Positions 32,501 through 42,039 are shown, numbered from the stretch's first letter. The stretch is DNA of 64,000 nucleotides from Tenrec ecaudatus (GCF_050624435.1 NC_134546.1:10315001-10379000), one strand, 5' to 3'. Program-made: numbers and translations. Notes: a model not told the origin generated them from the letters alone.

Positions 32501-35500
32501 AACAATGATTTTGCAGGTGCTAAAACCTACAATTTACTTTATTACCTCAGTGTTTAATCAACTTTTCAAATATCTGCTCAGTACTTTTGGATGTTTATTC
32601 TGAGTGACATAACAGAGTTTTAAAAACCAAATCTGGATACTTTGATGTTGTAATTCCGGTGTCCTCTATTAGGCCGTACTCTTCGATCGAAAAAGAGAAC
32701 TGTGCCAGCATAAGTTTGGGTCTCCCTGGCTTTGAAAGTAGACTTCTAACTATTCATCCCAGATGACTGCCAGACTAAACAATTCGGTTTCTTCACGACC
32801 TCACTAATAACTTTCCTCTAACATTGACAGAGAAAAGAGTCAAGTCTCTGATTGCTAGGATTCTTGATGTCTGGTCAAAATGAGAAGGCGCTAACAATGA
32901 AAATATGAGGAGTTTGACAAAGTAAGTCTGGAAGAAAAGGCACGGATTTCAGCGGTTCTTAACCTGCAAGTCACGACAGGGGCCGTCTGATTCTTAACAG
33001 TAGCATAATTACAGTTGTGAAGTAGCAACGAAAATTAATTTATGGTTGGGGTCCCCACAACATGAGGAACTGTAGGAAAGGGTCACGGCACGAGGAAGGT
33101 TGAGAACCACTGGATTAGGGTTTGCTGAGGCAAGGGTTAGAAACACCTGTCCTAGAATAAGAGTTCTCACCCAGAGGCAGTGCTAGCTGTCCAGCATGCA
33201 TTTGGAAATGGAGGAGTATTTTTTGGGAGGTGGGGGGCTGTCACAATGATGTGAGGGCTCAAATGAGATTCTGTGGACAAGATGCAAAATTCCAAGATTG
33301 TATTAAGTGTCCTGTAATATGTGGGACAGTTCTGCAAACGAAGGCCTGCAGCAGCTGATATGCGAAAAGCTCTCCTGTGGGAATGAGCTATAAGAAGCTG
33401 CTCTCATCAGATCAACAGGTGTTTGTTCCACCACCTGCTCAGCACATTTCTTTTCTGCCACCAAGCAGCAGGAGTCCAGACAAGAACCGGCCCCTTTGTG
33501 GACACTTTGGCTCCCAACTAATCAAAGATGATGCTTGGTGCAGATTTGAGGGCTCTGTTTTAGTCAGCAAACTGGATATAAAACAGAGCCAAAATTCCAA
33601 ATCTCTCCCAGGACTAAAGCATTATATACCAATTTCACTGTCTTGGATTTATTGCATTTACAAAAGTATACTTCAGATGGTATAAAACTGGACACCGCGT
33701 GAATGTTTAATTAAAGAGATTCCAGAAGTCAAAGGGCACAGTAATTTGTCTTACTTGTGCATCACAGTATCAATTCCATATGTGATATAAAGCTGGAAAT
33801 AAGAGGGAATCACAGGCAACACAGAGACCTGACAGTCCTCTCACCTGCCTACCGTTCTCGGAAAAGCCCAGGATTCTGACGTGGGGCCACCTTTTCTCAC
33901 TTGGGTAGGGACAGGAAGGGGCTAGAAGCACTCAACAGACCAGGGGTTTGGGAAGTTTTATTGTAGATACGGCTGAGCATTTGCTTTTACAGCTGTGATT
34001 CAAATGAATAATTATTTACTTTTGTACAAGGTGCGCACCACTGCTAAAAGCCATGAGGCCCATACAACAAAAACAAATAACAAGAGCCTCCAGAGACTAT
34101 ACCTTTAGTTTAAAAAATGACCTCATCCAGAGACCTGGCTATAAATACATATATTATACCTGGATCCAGCATCTTTTGCCTTCAAGTAACACAGCAACTC
34201 CCGACCTGCCAGGGCAGACTGACCAATCCTAAGGATTTCATCAAATCCCTGCACCCCCACCCACCCTCCACCATCTTAAATTTCTATTTATTTATTTATT
34301 TTTGCCAAAGGGGTATTCCCTTTTAATTTCCATCCACTGGTTTAGGTTTGTTATAGAAAATCGTTGGATTCCCCTTCTAGATAGCAGCCCTCCAAAGAAC
34401 AGCCATGAATCCCTCTCAGAAAGCCCTGCCCATCCTGGCCTGCAAGGGCCTTTGGTCATCTTGTTCTTTCTTCCTGTCTTCTCTGATTCTCAGTTCTTAA
34501 AATTGTCCTGGAGAATGGATTCTCACACTGGTGCATCATGACCTGGTGGGTGGGTGGGACTTTGTCTGGACAAAAGCACCCCACGTTAGATCAAACACCT
34601 CCTCTCCTTCAGAAGGGAGTAGAGGGGCACCTCCTCTCCAGAAGGGGGGCTGGGGGCTTTCCAGGACAAGTAGGGTTGGGAGGCACACAGGCTTTAGAAT
34701 ATCTGTGCTCTTGCTTCTGCGCCATCAGAGGCCGCTGCCCAGGCAGGCTAGCCCATCCTCCTCTCAGGTGTACTTGTGTTGCTTACACTACATTCCAAAT
34801 GAAAACAATCTTACCATGAAAAAGGAAAGGAAAAAAAAAACAAACCTTCTCAAATCCAAACAAAAGAGAATTTCTGAAATAGAAACATGAAGGGGAAGCC
34901 AGAGAATAATATAATATCAACAACACAGACAAGTCTTGCACACTTTCCCCAAGGTGATGTACTTGGTTTTTGTTTGACTTCTTACCTTTGCAGCCTGAGG
35001 GGTACAGGCTATGTGCACAGTGCTGGGCTTCACCCCGTTTGCCTTGGGTCTTTTAAACAAAGCAAACCTACTTTTCCTCCGTCCTCTATCGCCATTAGGG
35101 AGAGACCCATTATACCTAAGAGGTGGGGTAGAGGAAAAGTTTAGGTGAGTTCTTGTTAAAACCACAAAATTATAAAATGATGTTTTACTTTGCCCGTCAG
35201 AATGAATCTCATTAATTATCTATTAGCACACTCTAATTATCTCAAGTTCCTCTTAGCAACTGCTGATCCCCAGACCAGATGCCTGGGTGTGAAACAAGAT
35301 GAGCTGCTTTCTGGCGATGCTCCAACGTCAGAGAAGCACCTTGTAGATTATACATAGCTTGAGTGGCTGTACTTTTCCTTTCTTCTGCTACTGAAGATAA
35401 TCAAGAGCTGACTAATGGGGAGACCTAACTCTTTATGACGCACCCTGTTGTTTAAGGTGAACGTTTGCATGTGCTAATATAACCTTTGAAAAGTACACTA

Positions 35501-37651
35501 GCATTGTTCAAAATAGAATCTGCTTTAATTGTGAACCAAACCCTTAAAAAGTTGAACACAAAATAAAGGCTCTACAGACTCTGTTAAGTCTCAGCAACCT
35601 GGATGCGCACAAATACATGCACGTTCTGCTGGTAGAACCTGCCCAGCTGAGAAGTCTGCTAAGTGGTAATCCGACTTCTGCTATATTAGCAATCGCCTCT
35701 CCTCATTCCCTGACCTCTTCACTGTCCCCCTGAGAGTGTGGGTTGGGTGCTCTGGCAGAAAGGAAGCAAGCAAGGGCAGTTTTGAGGTGGAAGGAGAATG
35801 GGGTTGTCAAGTGGCCTGGGCCTGGACTGACAAGAGAAGAATCATGTTCTCAAATGGAGGGAGTTGTTTTTTTTAACGACTGCCATATAAAGAAATTGCA
35901 CTGATCCTTTATAAAACAAAAAAACACTGATTTCTGTTGGAGAAAGCCTTGCTCATTGTGCTAACTCTTGACTGAAAAGCCAGACAGAGCCAAGCCTTTG
36001 GCCAACAGCCCCACTGCGGCTTCCTCAGGACCAGCCTCCGAGGTGCATGACTCACCCTTCTTTCTTCTGGATCTAAGCTCTCTATTCCCACGCTGTGGTC
36101 ATGTAGCTCAGAGCTCTTTATTCTGAATCTCTCTTTTTTGTAGTAAAATAAACATAATTCGCCATTTTAACCTTCTTCCACCCTGCAGCTCAGTGGCACA
36201 GATTGCAGTCGTAGCGGCATCCACTTTCCCACCCTCTTCCTTGTGTTCAAGCTCTTTAAGTAGCAACAGAACCCGCAGACAACCTTGTCCAGCTCCACTC
36301 ATCCTTGCAGAAGGAAACGAGGGAGGGGCAGCATCTGCATTTTCAGACACAGACTGAGAGACATAGAAACAATTCCTGTTGCTGTGGATGAACTGAGAAA
36401 CTGCTAGGCCAAGAGGGCCCTTTAAGACAAATGGAAACTCTGGTCTTCACATGGACTGTCTGTCATTCATCTCCTTAGAACTGAGGTGGCTTGAACTTAT
36501 AATTTTATATAGAGAATGTTACATATGGATATTATAATATTGTACTTGTTAAGCTTATGACCTTTTTAAAGTTTGTTTTTTTTTGCGGGTTGTGTGATGT
36601 TTTAAGTCTCAAAGGGGCTTCGGTGATCTTGTCAAACTGCCACTTTTCAGAAAACTGAAGTCCCAAACGGTGAAGGGACTTGCTCCTCAGAGCTGACGGT
36701 GCTGGAGGGAGCCCCCGGGTCTAGGATTCCTGATTCCCTAGACAAGCTCAGGGTACCACGTGGTCGTCGTCATAGTTTCTCACACTCTTTCATCTCAAAC
36801 GTCAATGCATTTTTTCACTTAGACAAGAACTTGTACCAACCTGACTCTAAACCATGTTGCAATATCTAACAGGGTTTCTTTTGGCAGGAGGAAGGTAACG
36901 GCAGGGGGAGAGTCAAGTTTGCAATGTCTAGTTTCTGCAACATTCCCTTTCGTAGCTATGGCGAGTGTAGCTATGGCGAGTGTTGCGCGAACAAAGTGAA
37001 GTAATGCAATCATCTACTCCTCATTCTGTAGACTGTGTCTCTGGGAGCTAGGTGGATGGCCTGATTTGTAAAGCAAACAGGTAGCAAGGTCCTGGGCTTC
37101 GTTTTGCTGCCATGTACCTATGAGACATCTTTCACCACAGAGTACATCAAACTGAACCTACGAACAAAGCACAGCTACCTCTGAGGGACATAGGAACAAG
37201 TAACTGCCAACCTCCACCAAACAGCTTCAACAGGCGAAGGGATTTTTGGGTAAAGTCAGCTGAGACAAATTTTTCTAGAAGATCGAACAAGGAAGACAGA
37301 GGCAAATTGTCTATGTAACATTAGCCAAATAACGTTGCATTGCATCTTTACCACCTTTTCAAGGAGGTTAGAGGAAGGCAGTCTGAGCTGTAATTGGAGC
37401 ACTTACTAAGATGGCATGACCTTATGAATTTCAAAGCCTTTCTTGATTTGGTAACATTGGCTTGTCCTTTTAATACTTTTTGAAAGCAGGCAGACAAATT
37501 CCACATGAATACCTTTAACTTACATGTTAAAGTTAATAGACAACATTTAATTTTATGTCCCATCAGATGGACAAACTTACCCTAAGACAATGAGTTCACC
37601 ATATTTTACAGGGGCTTTGGATGGGTGATTTTCTTGATCAGGAGAAAACAT
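22939..37651 (-). CDS. PELI1: PELI1 coding region (six coding exons, spliced)
   Basis: Pellino homologue 1 is a cytosolic E3 ubiquitin ligase. It binds phosphorylated IRAK-family kinases through an FHA-like domain and attaches ubiquitin chains through a C-terminal RING-like domain in TLR and IL-1R signalling. Exons on the minus strand are 37651-37581 (coding part), 35115-34986, 31398-31297, 25012-24815, 24721-24533 and 23505-22939. Joined, they give 71+130+102+198+189+567 nt: 418 codons plus stop, the usual length of mammalian PELI1. Every intron has GT-AG borders. The intron after exon 2 is phase 2 and the others phase 0. Introns, in transcript order after exon 2, are 2465, 3587, 6284, 93 and 1027 bp. 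No frameshift or premature stop is seen. PELI2 and PELI3 are close paralogues, but the N-terminus MFSPDQENHPSK and the overall residue pattern fit PELI1. The gene name is from recalled family sequence, not a search. Confidence 0.97.
23519..23535 (+). repeat. 17-base G homopolymer in the exon 7 polypyrimidine tract
   Basis: G17 on the plus strand is C17 on the PELI1 transcript. It ends 13 nt before the exon 7 acceptor and so is part of the polypyrimidine tract of intron 6. Its length is likely unstable and prone to sequencing error. Confidence 0.9.
23623..23737 (-). mobile_element. foldback TA-flanked MITE, short copy (intron 6)
   Basis: A 115 bp element flanked by TA on both sides (23621-23622 and 23738-23739). 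Its ends are inverted repeats: it starts CCATATATATGCGAGTGTAAGC, and the reverse complement of its other end starts CCATAGAAACTCAAGTATAAGC. The TATAAGC motif recurs. TA duplication suggests Tc1/mariner-type transposition. It is related to the copy at 24013-24447 but lies in the opposite orientation and lacks that copy's core. The family name was not recognised. Confidence 0.75.
24013..24447 (+). mobile_element. foldback TA-flanked element, long copy (intron 6)
   Basis: A 435 bp element between TA dinucleotides (24011-24012 and 24448-24449). The left end CCGTATACACTCAAATATAAGC pairs with the reverse complement of the right end, CTGTATATACTCGTGTATAAGC. Sub-terminal repeats of the form GAGTATAAGCC occur several times. 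The core, about 24110-24370, is CpG-rich and absent from the 115 bp sister. A 77-codon frame in the core (24365-24132, minus) resembles no protein known to me. It is a non-autonomous Tc1/mariner-like element by its TA target site. Confidence 0.75.
24533..24721 (-). CDS. PELI1: PELI1 exon 6 (residues 168-230)
   Basis: It is 189 nt, phase 0 on both sides. The acceptor CTCCTAG precedes 24721 and the donor GTAAGG follows 24533. It starts EKAAKWKTSDGQMDGLTTNG and ends QQRGKM. It continues the FHA-like domain, including the wing-like insertion typical of Pellinos (MHPRNGFTEDSKPGIWREI). It is followed by the 1027 bp intron 6, about half of which is foldback transposon sequence. Confidence 0.97.
24815..25012 (-). 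CDS. PELI1: PELI1 exon 5 (residues 102-167)
   Basis: It is 198 nt, phase 0 on both sides. The acceptor CCCTTAG precedes 25012 and the donor GTAAGA follows 24815. It opens with IGRSTESPIDFVVTDTVPGS and closes SSKNIFLG. It carries the core FHA-like residues, including the IGRSTES loop and SRFACRIICER, which in Pellinos line the phosphopeptide site. It is separated from exon 6 by an intron of only 93 bp. Confidence 0.97.
25256..25462 (-). mobile_element. AfroSINE (intron 4)
   Basis: Antisense GGTGAGCCGATTCTGACCC, TTGGGAGTAGAAAGCTGC, GTTGAACTTGAGGTTAGCAGCC and CTACACCACCAGGGCTCC. Confidence 0.88.
25755..25923 (-). mobile_element. AfroSINE (intron 4)
   Basis: Antisense CTCACTGCCATCAAACGGAC, GTTTCGAATTGCTGATCC and GTGGTTAGCAGCCCAACG. 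Confidence 0.82.
26143..26345 (+). mobile_element. AfroSINE (intron 4)
   Basis: GGCCCTTGGTGGCAGATGG, GAGGTCAGCAGTTTGAAACC, CTCACAGGGGCAGATCTACC and AATCGACCAGATGGCAGTGG. Confidence 0.85.
26346..27040. other. PELI1 intron 4, unassigned
   Basis: No exon, RNA gene or transposon recognised. Confidence 0.5.
27041..27240 (+). mobile_element. AfroSINE (intron 4)
   Basis: GTGGAGCCCTGGTGCCATAG, AGAACCACCAGCCGCTCC and GTTACAGTCTCGGAAACTCAC. Close to full length. Confidence 0.88.
27427..27612 (-). mobile_element. L1 3' end with poly(A) tail
   Basis: On the minus strand the sequence runs through CATATGTACAAGTGTGTTTG and TATGTATGGATTATGATAA to CCCCAATAAAATGATTTTTT. This is a poly(A)-terminated LINE end, 5'-truncated to under 200 bp. 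Confidence 0.65.
28058..28247 (-). mobile_element. AfroSINE (intron 4)
   Basis: Antisense CACCGCCATCCAGCTGATTTC, CATCTTTCTCCCTCCGAGTGG and GCACCACCAGGGCTCC. Confidence 0.85.
28250..29148. other. PELI1 intron 4, unassigned
   Basis: Contains an A-rich run at 28377-28393; nothing else recognised before the mariner element. Confidence 0.5.
29151..30313 (-). mobile_element. mariner transposon, near full length, decayed (intron 4)
   Basis: Terminal inverted repeats: the left end begins CAAGGGGGTACCCCCACAAA, and the reverse complement of the right end begins CAAGGGGTGCCCCCACAAAA. A TA precedes the left end (29149-29150); the right-hand TA has decayed. The length of 1163 bp is close to the 1.2-1.3 kb of intact mariners. 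It holds a transposase pseudogene on the minus strand, the same strand as PELI1. Confidence 0.88.
29215..30112 (-). pseudogene. mariner transposase pseudogene
   Basis: The start at 30112 reads MADLREQGAAMKFCFPLGEN, the N-terminal helix-turn-helix region of mariner transposases. Further on are RILTEHLGMRRVTVEF, YDPES, PPGQMVNQVFYLEVLKRL, DNAPAHA (second catalytic Asp, near 29495), YSPDLAPWEFFLFP (third catalytic Asp, near 29435) and a C-terminus CFQEWNHRFDKCLTYIGEYL. Segments lie in different frames with internal stops, and the part around the first catalytic Asp is not recognisable. About 300 codons remain of roughly 345. It cannot encode an active enzyme. Confidence 0.88.
30327..30636. mobile_element. 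Tigger/pogo-like non-autonomous element
   Basis: It starts TAGGTAGTCCCTGCCTTACAA and ends in an imperfect inverted copy (TTGTAAGTTGGTAACTGCCTGTA), like the AGTCCCTGACTTACGAC ends of Tigger-type elements. TA is present at both ends. It lies 13 bp from the mariner right end. Confidence 0.6.
30645..30838 (+). mobile_element. AfroSINE (intron 4)
   Basis: TTAGCAGTTTGAAACCACTAGC, GATGAGGCTTTCTAATCCTG and CTGTCCTACAGGGCTGCTATG. It follows directly on the Tigger-like element. Confidence 0.85.
30990..31172 (+). mobile_element. MIR SINE (intron 4)
   Basis: CTACAGAGGAGGAAACTGAGGG, AGAAGGGGTAGCTAATG and AGAGCCCACCTCTTAACCC follow the antisense-core MIR order. It ends about 125 bp from exon 4. Confidence 0.65.
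31297..31398 (-). CDS. PELI1: PELI1 exon 4 (residues 68-101)
   Basis: It is a 102 nt exon, phase 0 on both sides, with acceptor TCTCTCAG before 31398 and donor GTATTA after 31297. It encodes AISNKDQHSISYTLSRAQTV through to SNTDMFQ, part of the FHA-like fold. Being a multiple of three, it could be skipped without breaking the frame. It is bounded upstream by intron 3 (31399-34985) and downstream by the 6.3 kb intron 4, which holds the mariner element. Confidence 0.96.
31399..32949. other. PELI1 intron 3, 3' part
   Basis: About 1.55 kb of AT-rich intron with no recognised repeat. Confidence 0.5.
32950..33112 (-). mobile_element. SPIN-type non-autonomous hAT element (intron 3)
   Basis: It starts CAGCGGTTCTTAACCTGC and ends AAGGTTGAGAACCACTG, with the internal tract ATGGTTGGGGTCCCCACAAC shared with the other copies. 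Shorter (163 bp) than the other two. It lies in PELI1 intron 3. Confidence 0.82.
33154..33330 (+). mobile_element. possible MER5-like remnant
   Basis: TTCTCACCCAGAGGCAGTG, then CATTTGGAAATGGAGGAG and GTGGGGGGCTGTCACAATGA resemble a diverged MER5A 5' half. Weak. Confidence 0.35.
33331..34985. other. PELI1 intron 3, 5' part
   Basis: No exon recognised. Includes a short (TTTA)n at 34285-34303 and a GC-rich stretch at 34530-34780 whose open frames lack homology known to me. Confidence 0.5.
34986..35115 (-). CDS. PELI1: PELI1 exon 3 (residues 24-67)
   Basis: The acceptor CTCTTAG precedes 35115 and the donor GTAAG follows 34986. The first base completes Gly24; the rest encodes residues 25-67. It begins YNGSLPNGDRGRRKSRFALF and ends CTPQAAK. 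This is the first half of the N-terminal FHA-like module, the phosphothreonine-binding part of Pellino proteins that contacts IRAK1. The 130 nt length gives a phase 2 entry and a phase 0 exit. No change from the mammalian PELI1 pattern is visible. Confidence 0.96.
35116..36600. other. PELI1 intron 2, unassigned
   Basis: Mostly unique sequence with one short L1-like fragment near 36140. No coding signal. Confidence 0.5.
36140..36215 (-). mobile_element. L1 3' fragment
   Basis: GTAGTAAAATAAACATAATTC, CCATTTTAACC and CAGCTCAGTGGCAC resemble antisense old L1 3' sequence. Short and uncertain; in intron 2. Confidence 0.35.
36605..36747 (+). mobile_element. MIR SINE (intron 2)
   Basis: CACTTTTCAGAAAACTGAAG, GGTGAAGGGACTTGCTC and GGTCTAGGATTCCTGATTCC match the MIR core order. 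Confidence 0.55.
36748..37580. other. PELI1 intron 2, close to exon 2
   Basis: Unassigned apart from a perfect 15 bp duplication at 36952. Confidence 0.5.
36952..36981 (+). repeat. 15 bp perfect tandem duplication
   Basis: GTAGCTATGGCGAGT occurs twice with no mismatch, in intron 2. Confidence 0.92.
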
Positions 37652-37720
37652 GAGCTTGGCTGTCTTTCTCAAATCTCTGTCCACTGATCAGGAGGCTTGG
37701 GACACCTTTTGCATTATTTC
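37581..37720 (-). CDS. PELI1: PELI1 exon 2: 5' UTR tail and start codon
   Basis: The ATG is at 37651-37649 and opens MFSPDQENHPSKAPVKYGEL. It encodes residues 1-23 and two bases of the Gly24 codon. The exon ends at 37581, followed by donor GTAAGT. The upstream edge is set at 37720 because a pyrimidine-rich tract ending CTCTAG lies directly upstream (37721 and above). That leaves 69 nt of 5' UTR in this exon. The start context is weak (C at -3, T at +4), and there is an upstream ATG at 37714. The coding part is certain; the acceptor is inferred from the splice signal only. Confidence 0.93.
37688..37714 (-). promoter_or_regulatory. upstream ORF in the PELI1 5' UTR
   Basis: Just inside exon 2 an ATG with A at -3 opens an eight-codon frame that ends at TGA (37690-37688), 36 bases before the PELI1 ATG. 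Its -3 base is favourable, whereas the main start has C at -3 and T at +4. If it is in the mature mRNA it could lower PELI1 translation through reinitiation or leaky scanning. This depends on the predicted acceptor at 37720. Confidence 0.5.
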
Positions 37721-38529
37721 CTAGAGGGAAAAAGTTTCCATGAATAATGTGATCAATGAATTTGAGTTTAGTTCAACTAAAGAGGTTGCTTTTCAGTGGT
37801 CCTCTTGAGCACAATATTATGTACAGTGTACAAAGTGACACCTTCTACAAAGGGTTATATATTAAACAAAATAATTTAAATAAATTAATTCTAGGAAGAG
37901 TTAAGATATTCTTTTTCCTACTCCTTTTAAATAAAACTAAAACCCTTGGTCATTATATACAACACATGAGACGCTGACCAGGAAAGAGAAGACAAACTGG
38001 CTAGGGACGGGGGTGAAGGAACAACTCAATGCATTCGTTTTCCTGAGGTGGTTTTTTGTCTCTTATATCCCAGCTTGTGGCTGAAGAAGCCAGCAATCTG
38101 AAAATGCCACGTAGCACAAAAAGAGAAGACAAAAAAGGCAACAAAAGCCTACTCTCTCTAGCCAAAGAAACAGGAGGGGGCCAATAAGAGAAAAAAAAAC
38201 TTCTGACAATAACGGCTCCACTCCAGCCAAACCCCACAAAAGACACCATGGCCCCACTGTATCAGCAAAGCCAAGTGGGAAAGCCTAGACTTCATCCTCT
38301 GATGCTGAACCACCCCACACCCTGACTGCTGGTTTCAGGAGAGTCCCTAATCCTAGGCCAACCCACTGACTAGGAATGAACCTCACTCCACCATGGTGGG
38401 GTTGTGGAAACCACACCAGGGGTCAGAACTCCATCCTATCCAGCCAGCAGAGGCTGTCTGTCCACCTGGCAGTATCAAGGTGCCTAGCTCCTACTGCATA
38501 AGTGTCTGAGAAGGCCAACAAAAACAGAC
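37721..38529. other. PELI1 intron 1, next to exon 2
   Basis: No repeat named. Ends where the ancient L1 begins. Confidence 0.5.
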
Positions 38530-38878
38530 ACTTCAGACAAATCCAGAGTCTCATAATATAATATGAAAATGTCCAGTGTTAAATATAAAACTACTTATAT
38601 CAAGAATCTAAATGACCCAAGTAGAATGAAATACAATTCATAGATGCCTCAAAGTGGAGATGACAAAGATGTTAGAGTTGTCTGATGCAGAAAATTATCT
38701 GAGGAGATTTTCTAGCCGCCATGAAAAAAATGCTTCCATGAACCAAATAGAAGCTTTAGAACTAAAATTTTATTAACTGAAACAGAAAAGCTCAGTGATG
38801 GGTTCTACAGTAAAATGAAAGGGGCACAAAAAACGAATCAATAAAGTGGAAGTAAACAAACAAACAAAACTACAAGAA

Positions 38879-39030
38879 CAAACTCATTGCCACCTCACTG
38901 ATTCCGACACACAGTGACCCTCCAGGGCAGGAGAACTGCTCTTCTGGGCATCTGTGGAGTGGCTGGTGGGGTCAATCTGCTGCCTTGGCAGCTGTAGTCC
39001 GATGATAACCACTATGCTACCTGGGCTCCT
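38879..39030 (-). mobile_element. AfroSINE inside an old L1
   Basis: Antisense CTCATTGCCACCTCACTGATTC, GTGACCCTCCAGGGCAGG and GCTACCTGGGCTCC. L1 sequence resumes on both sides. Confidence 0.8.
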
Positions 39031-40807
39031 AAATTGGAAGACAGACTAATACAAATAAGTCAGTTTGAACAACAAAGAGATCATTGATTTTGGGGGTGGG
39101 GGGGAGGTGAAGAACAGAACCACAGGAACCTGTGACACTGTAACAAAAGAGCTACTATTTGTGTCATTGTAATCAGAACGTGGAAGAGGAAAAAAAAGCC
39201 TGAAAAAATACTTGAAGAACTAATGCTTGCTGGATAACATAAAACTACCAATTCACGGAGCTGAACAAACCCCAAACAGAATCAATCCAAAAGAACCCAC
39301 TGCAAGACACGTCCTAAGCTAACGTTCTGAAAACTAAAGACAGAAAATGTCTTGAAAGCAGCCAGAGATAAAACTTTCCTTAAAAAGGAAATATCCTTCA
39401 AGAATTAGGGGAAACACCAAGATACTCTCAGGCAACGAATGGAAAGTGAAAAGTATTGGTGACTAGTTGCGCTACTCTAAAAGAACGACTAAACCAAGTT
39501 CCCCAAACCAAAAAGAAATGATAAAATAATGCCAGAATGTTAGGAAAGAATGAATATGCTAAGAAAAAATATGAGTAACATTTCCCTCCATAAATTTTCT
39601 AAAATATGTTCGTTCAGAGCAAACACTGTTAACACTAATGTGTTTGTGCCAAGTAGTATTTAAGGCAATTGTAAGCAGGAAACATAAACAGGAAATAAAA
39701 GTTTTGGGTAGCTTTAAAAAAATGATGTGTACATACATAGCATTCAAACAACATATCATGTAATAGCTCGAGTAAACACTAAGAATAACTCTATAATGGA
39801 CTATGTACAAAAACAATACAAATAAGTAGCAATTGAATCCTACAAAACATTTAAATAACCCACAGGAAAACAAAACAACAGAATGAATAACAAAGCAGAG
39901 ACTTAAACCCTAAATGTTATCAATAACAATAGCAAATGTAAATGATCTAAATATACCAATTAGATTACCCAGAAAACAAACCTCAATATAAAAGTATCAA
40001 AACCAAAGAATGTGTTCTCTAAGCACAATGGAATAGAACTAAAAATCATTAAGAAGGTTAACAGGAATATCTCCTAGTATGTAGAAATCAAACAATATAA
40101 CTTGTAAATATTCTGTAAGAAATTTCAAGGAAAATAAAAACACTAAACTGATTAAAAATGAGAATACAACATATCAAAATTTGTGGGACACAGTTAATGA
40201 TGGGCTACACTAGAAAAAGAAAAAACTCTTATTCAAATTAATCTATGCTTCCACCTCAAAAAAGAGCAAAGTAAACAAAAAAAGGGAGAAAAGAAATAAA
40301 GAGCAGCTATCAGTAAAATTAAAAAATAGAAAAATGAAACAAAAAAATCAATGAGACAAAGAGCTACTTCTAGCAACAAAATTGACACGCCTTCATAGCA
40401 AGACTGGCAAAAAAGCAAAATGTAAGAAAACAACCCTTTAAGAGAGAAAATACACAAATTACCAGTATTAAGAATTCAAAAGAGGGTATTACGACAGACT
40501 CTAGAGATACTAATGATTGTAAGGAACATATACTCATACACATAAATGCTTATGAAAAAAATCGATCAATTCTTTGTAAAACACAAACTATCACAATTCA
40601 CCCAATATTATCAATTGGCCTATGACTAAACAAAACTGAATGTATAATTCAAAAACTTCCAGAAAAAAACTTCCAGGCCCAGATGAGTTCACTGAAAAGT
40701 TCTAACAAGTATTTAAAAAATAAATAACATCAATTTTGCACAATCCTTTAAAACAAACCCACACACACAAAAAACCTTTAAGAATTATTCTGTAAAAATA
40801 TTATTAT

Positions 40808-40882
40808 CCTGCAGAGCTGCTGCAAAGTTCAAACCACTGACCTTTTTTTTTTTCATTTAGTAGCTAAGCACATCAGAGCTTC
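40808..40882 (-). mobile_element. AfroSINE fragment with T-rich expansion
   Basis: Antisense GAGCTGCTGCAAAGTTCAAACC followed by a T11 run. It sits at the deletion point of the old L1. Confidence 0.55.
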
Positions 40883-42039
40883 TGCCTATTAAGGAAATGC
40901 AAATTAAAACCTCAAAAGAGATCATTATCAGACTAAGAAAAATTAAAAACGATGACAACAGCAAGTCCTGGTGAGGATGATGAAAAAGTGGAAAATTTAC
41001 AAATTTGAGCAACTGAATTACTTATACAGTTAGTGGAACTATAAAATGGTACAGCTAGTCTGAAAAATAGTTGAGGAATTTCTTAATAAACTAAACATGC
41101 ACCTACCACACAATACAGCTACTACCCTCCTGGGCACTTACCCCAGAGCAGTAAAGACTGATGTGTGCAGACAAACACATACATGAGTGGTTGTAGCAGC
41201 TTTTGTCTAAATAGCCCCAAACCAGAAACAACCCAGATATCCTTCACCAGGTGAATGGTGAGTCTGGAATATCCGCAAGACTCAACAATGTCATGGTTTT
41301 ATCACCCACCATAAAAAAGAATAATTAGTGATATAAGTAACAAACTAGATGAATCTTTAGATTCTTATGTGGAGTAAAATCTCAAAAGCTTACGTATTGT
41401 ACTGTTCCATTTATGAAACATTCTTGAAAGGGCAAAATTTGATAGAAAAATGGAGGCCAAATTACTGGCTGCCAGGGAACAGTGTGTGTGTGGGGGTAAG
41501 AATGGAAAGAAAGTGGGTGTGGTTATAAAAGGGACCCTTCTGGTGATGATGCCTACATCAATGTCAATGTCCTGATTATATTTTGTTATAGTTTTGCAAG
41601 GTGTTATCATTGGGGGGAAATTGGGTAAAGGATTTCTGTGCATTCCTTATAAGTACATGTAAATTTACAATGACCTCAATATACACATAATTTAATTAGA
41701 AGAATTATAAATTTGACCCAAGGATGGAAAACAAATGATTACCAGACTACCCAGCAATGCAGATAAGCTGGAGTTATTACTATAATAAATAATTCCCAAA
41801 TGTCAACCTATTTCATCAATTTAATGGGACCACGTGTTCCCTATTATCTATTTCTCTTCCTGATTTTCTTGTTAGACTGGTTTGTTACAAAGGTTTCACA
41901 ATAAAATTCTTACTGGCTAACCTATAAAAACCTCTTGCTTTTCGACCTTGTCCAATAGGTTTCATAGGAAGCTCATGAACAAGTACACCTACTTGTCTTT
42001 TTCTATACTACAGTGAAATATACCCTATTACTACCTTCA

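Larger units (their letters stand above)
38530..41665 (+). mobile_element. ancient L1 (L1M-like), most of its length, internally deleted
   Basis: In order on the plus strand: an ORF1-region fossil (GACAAAGATGTTAGAGTTGTC, GAACCCACTGCAAGACAC, CTTGAAAGCAGCCAGAGAT, CCTTCAAGAATTAGGGG); ORF2 5' and middle parts (AACATATCAAAATTTGTGGG, CTATGCTTCCACCTC, TTCCAGGCCCAGATGAG); a large deletion near 40760-40890; then ORF2 3' and 3' UTR (GGAAATGCAAATTAAAACC, CACTTACCCCAGAGCAGTAA, GGAAACAACCCAGATATCC). No frame is open. Two SINE pieces interrupt it. It is antisense to PELI1. Confidence 0.8.

Noticed and set aside
33377-33685. 102-codon plus-strand frame in intron 3
   Set aside because: Antisense to PELI1, no recognised homology, AT-rich end.
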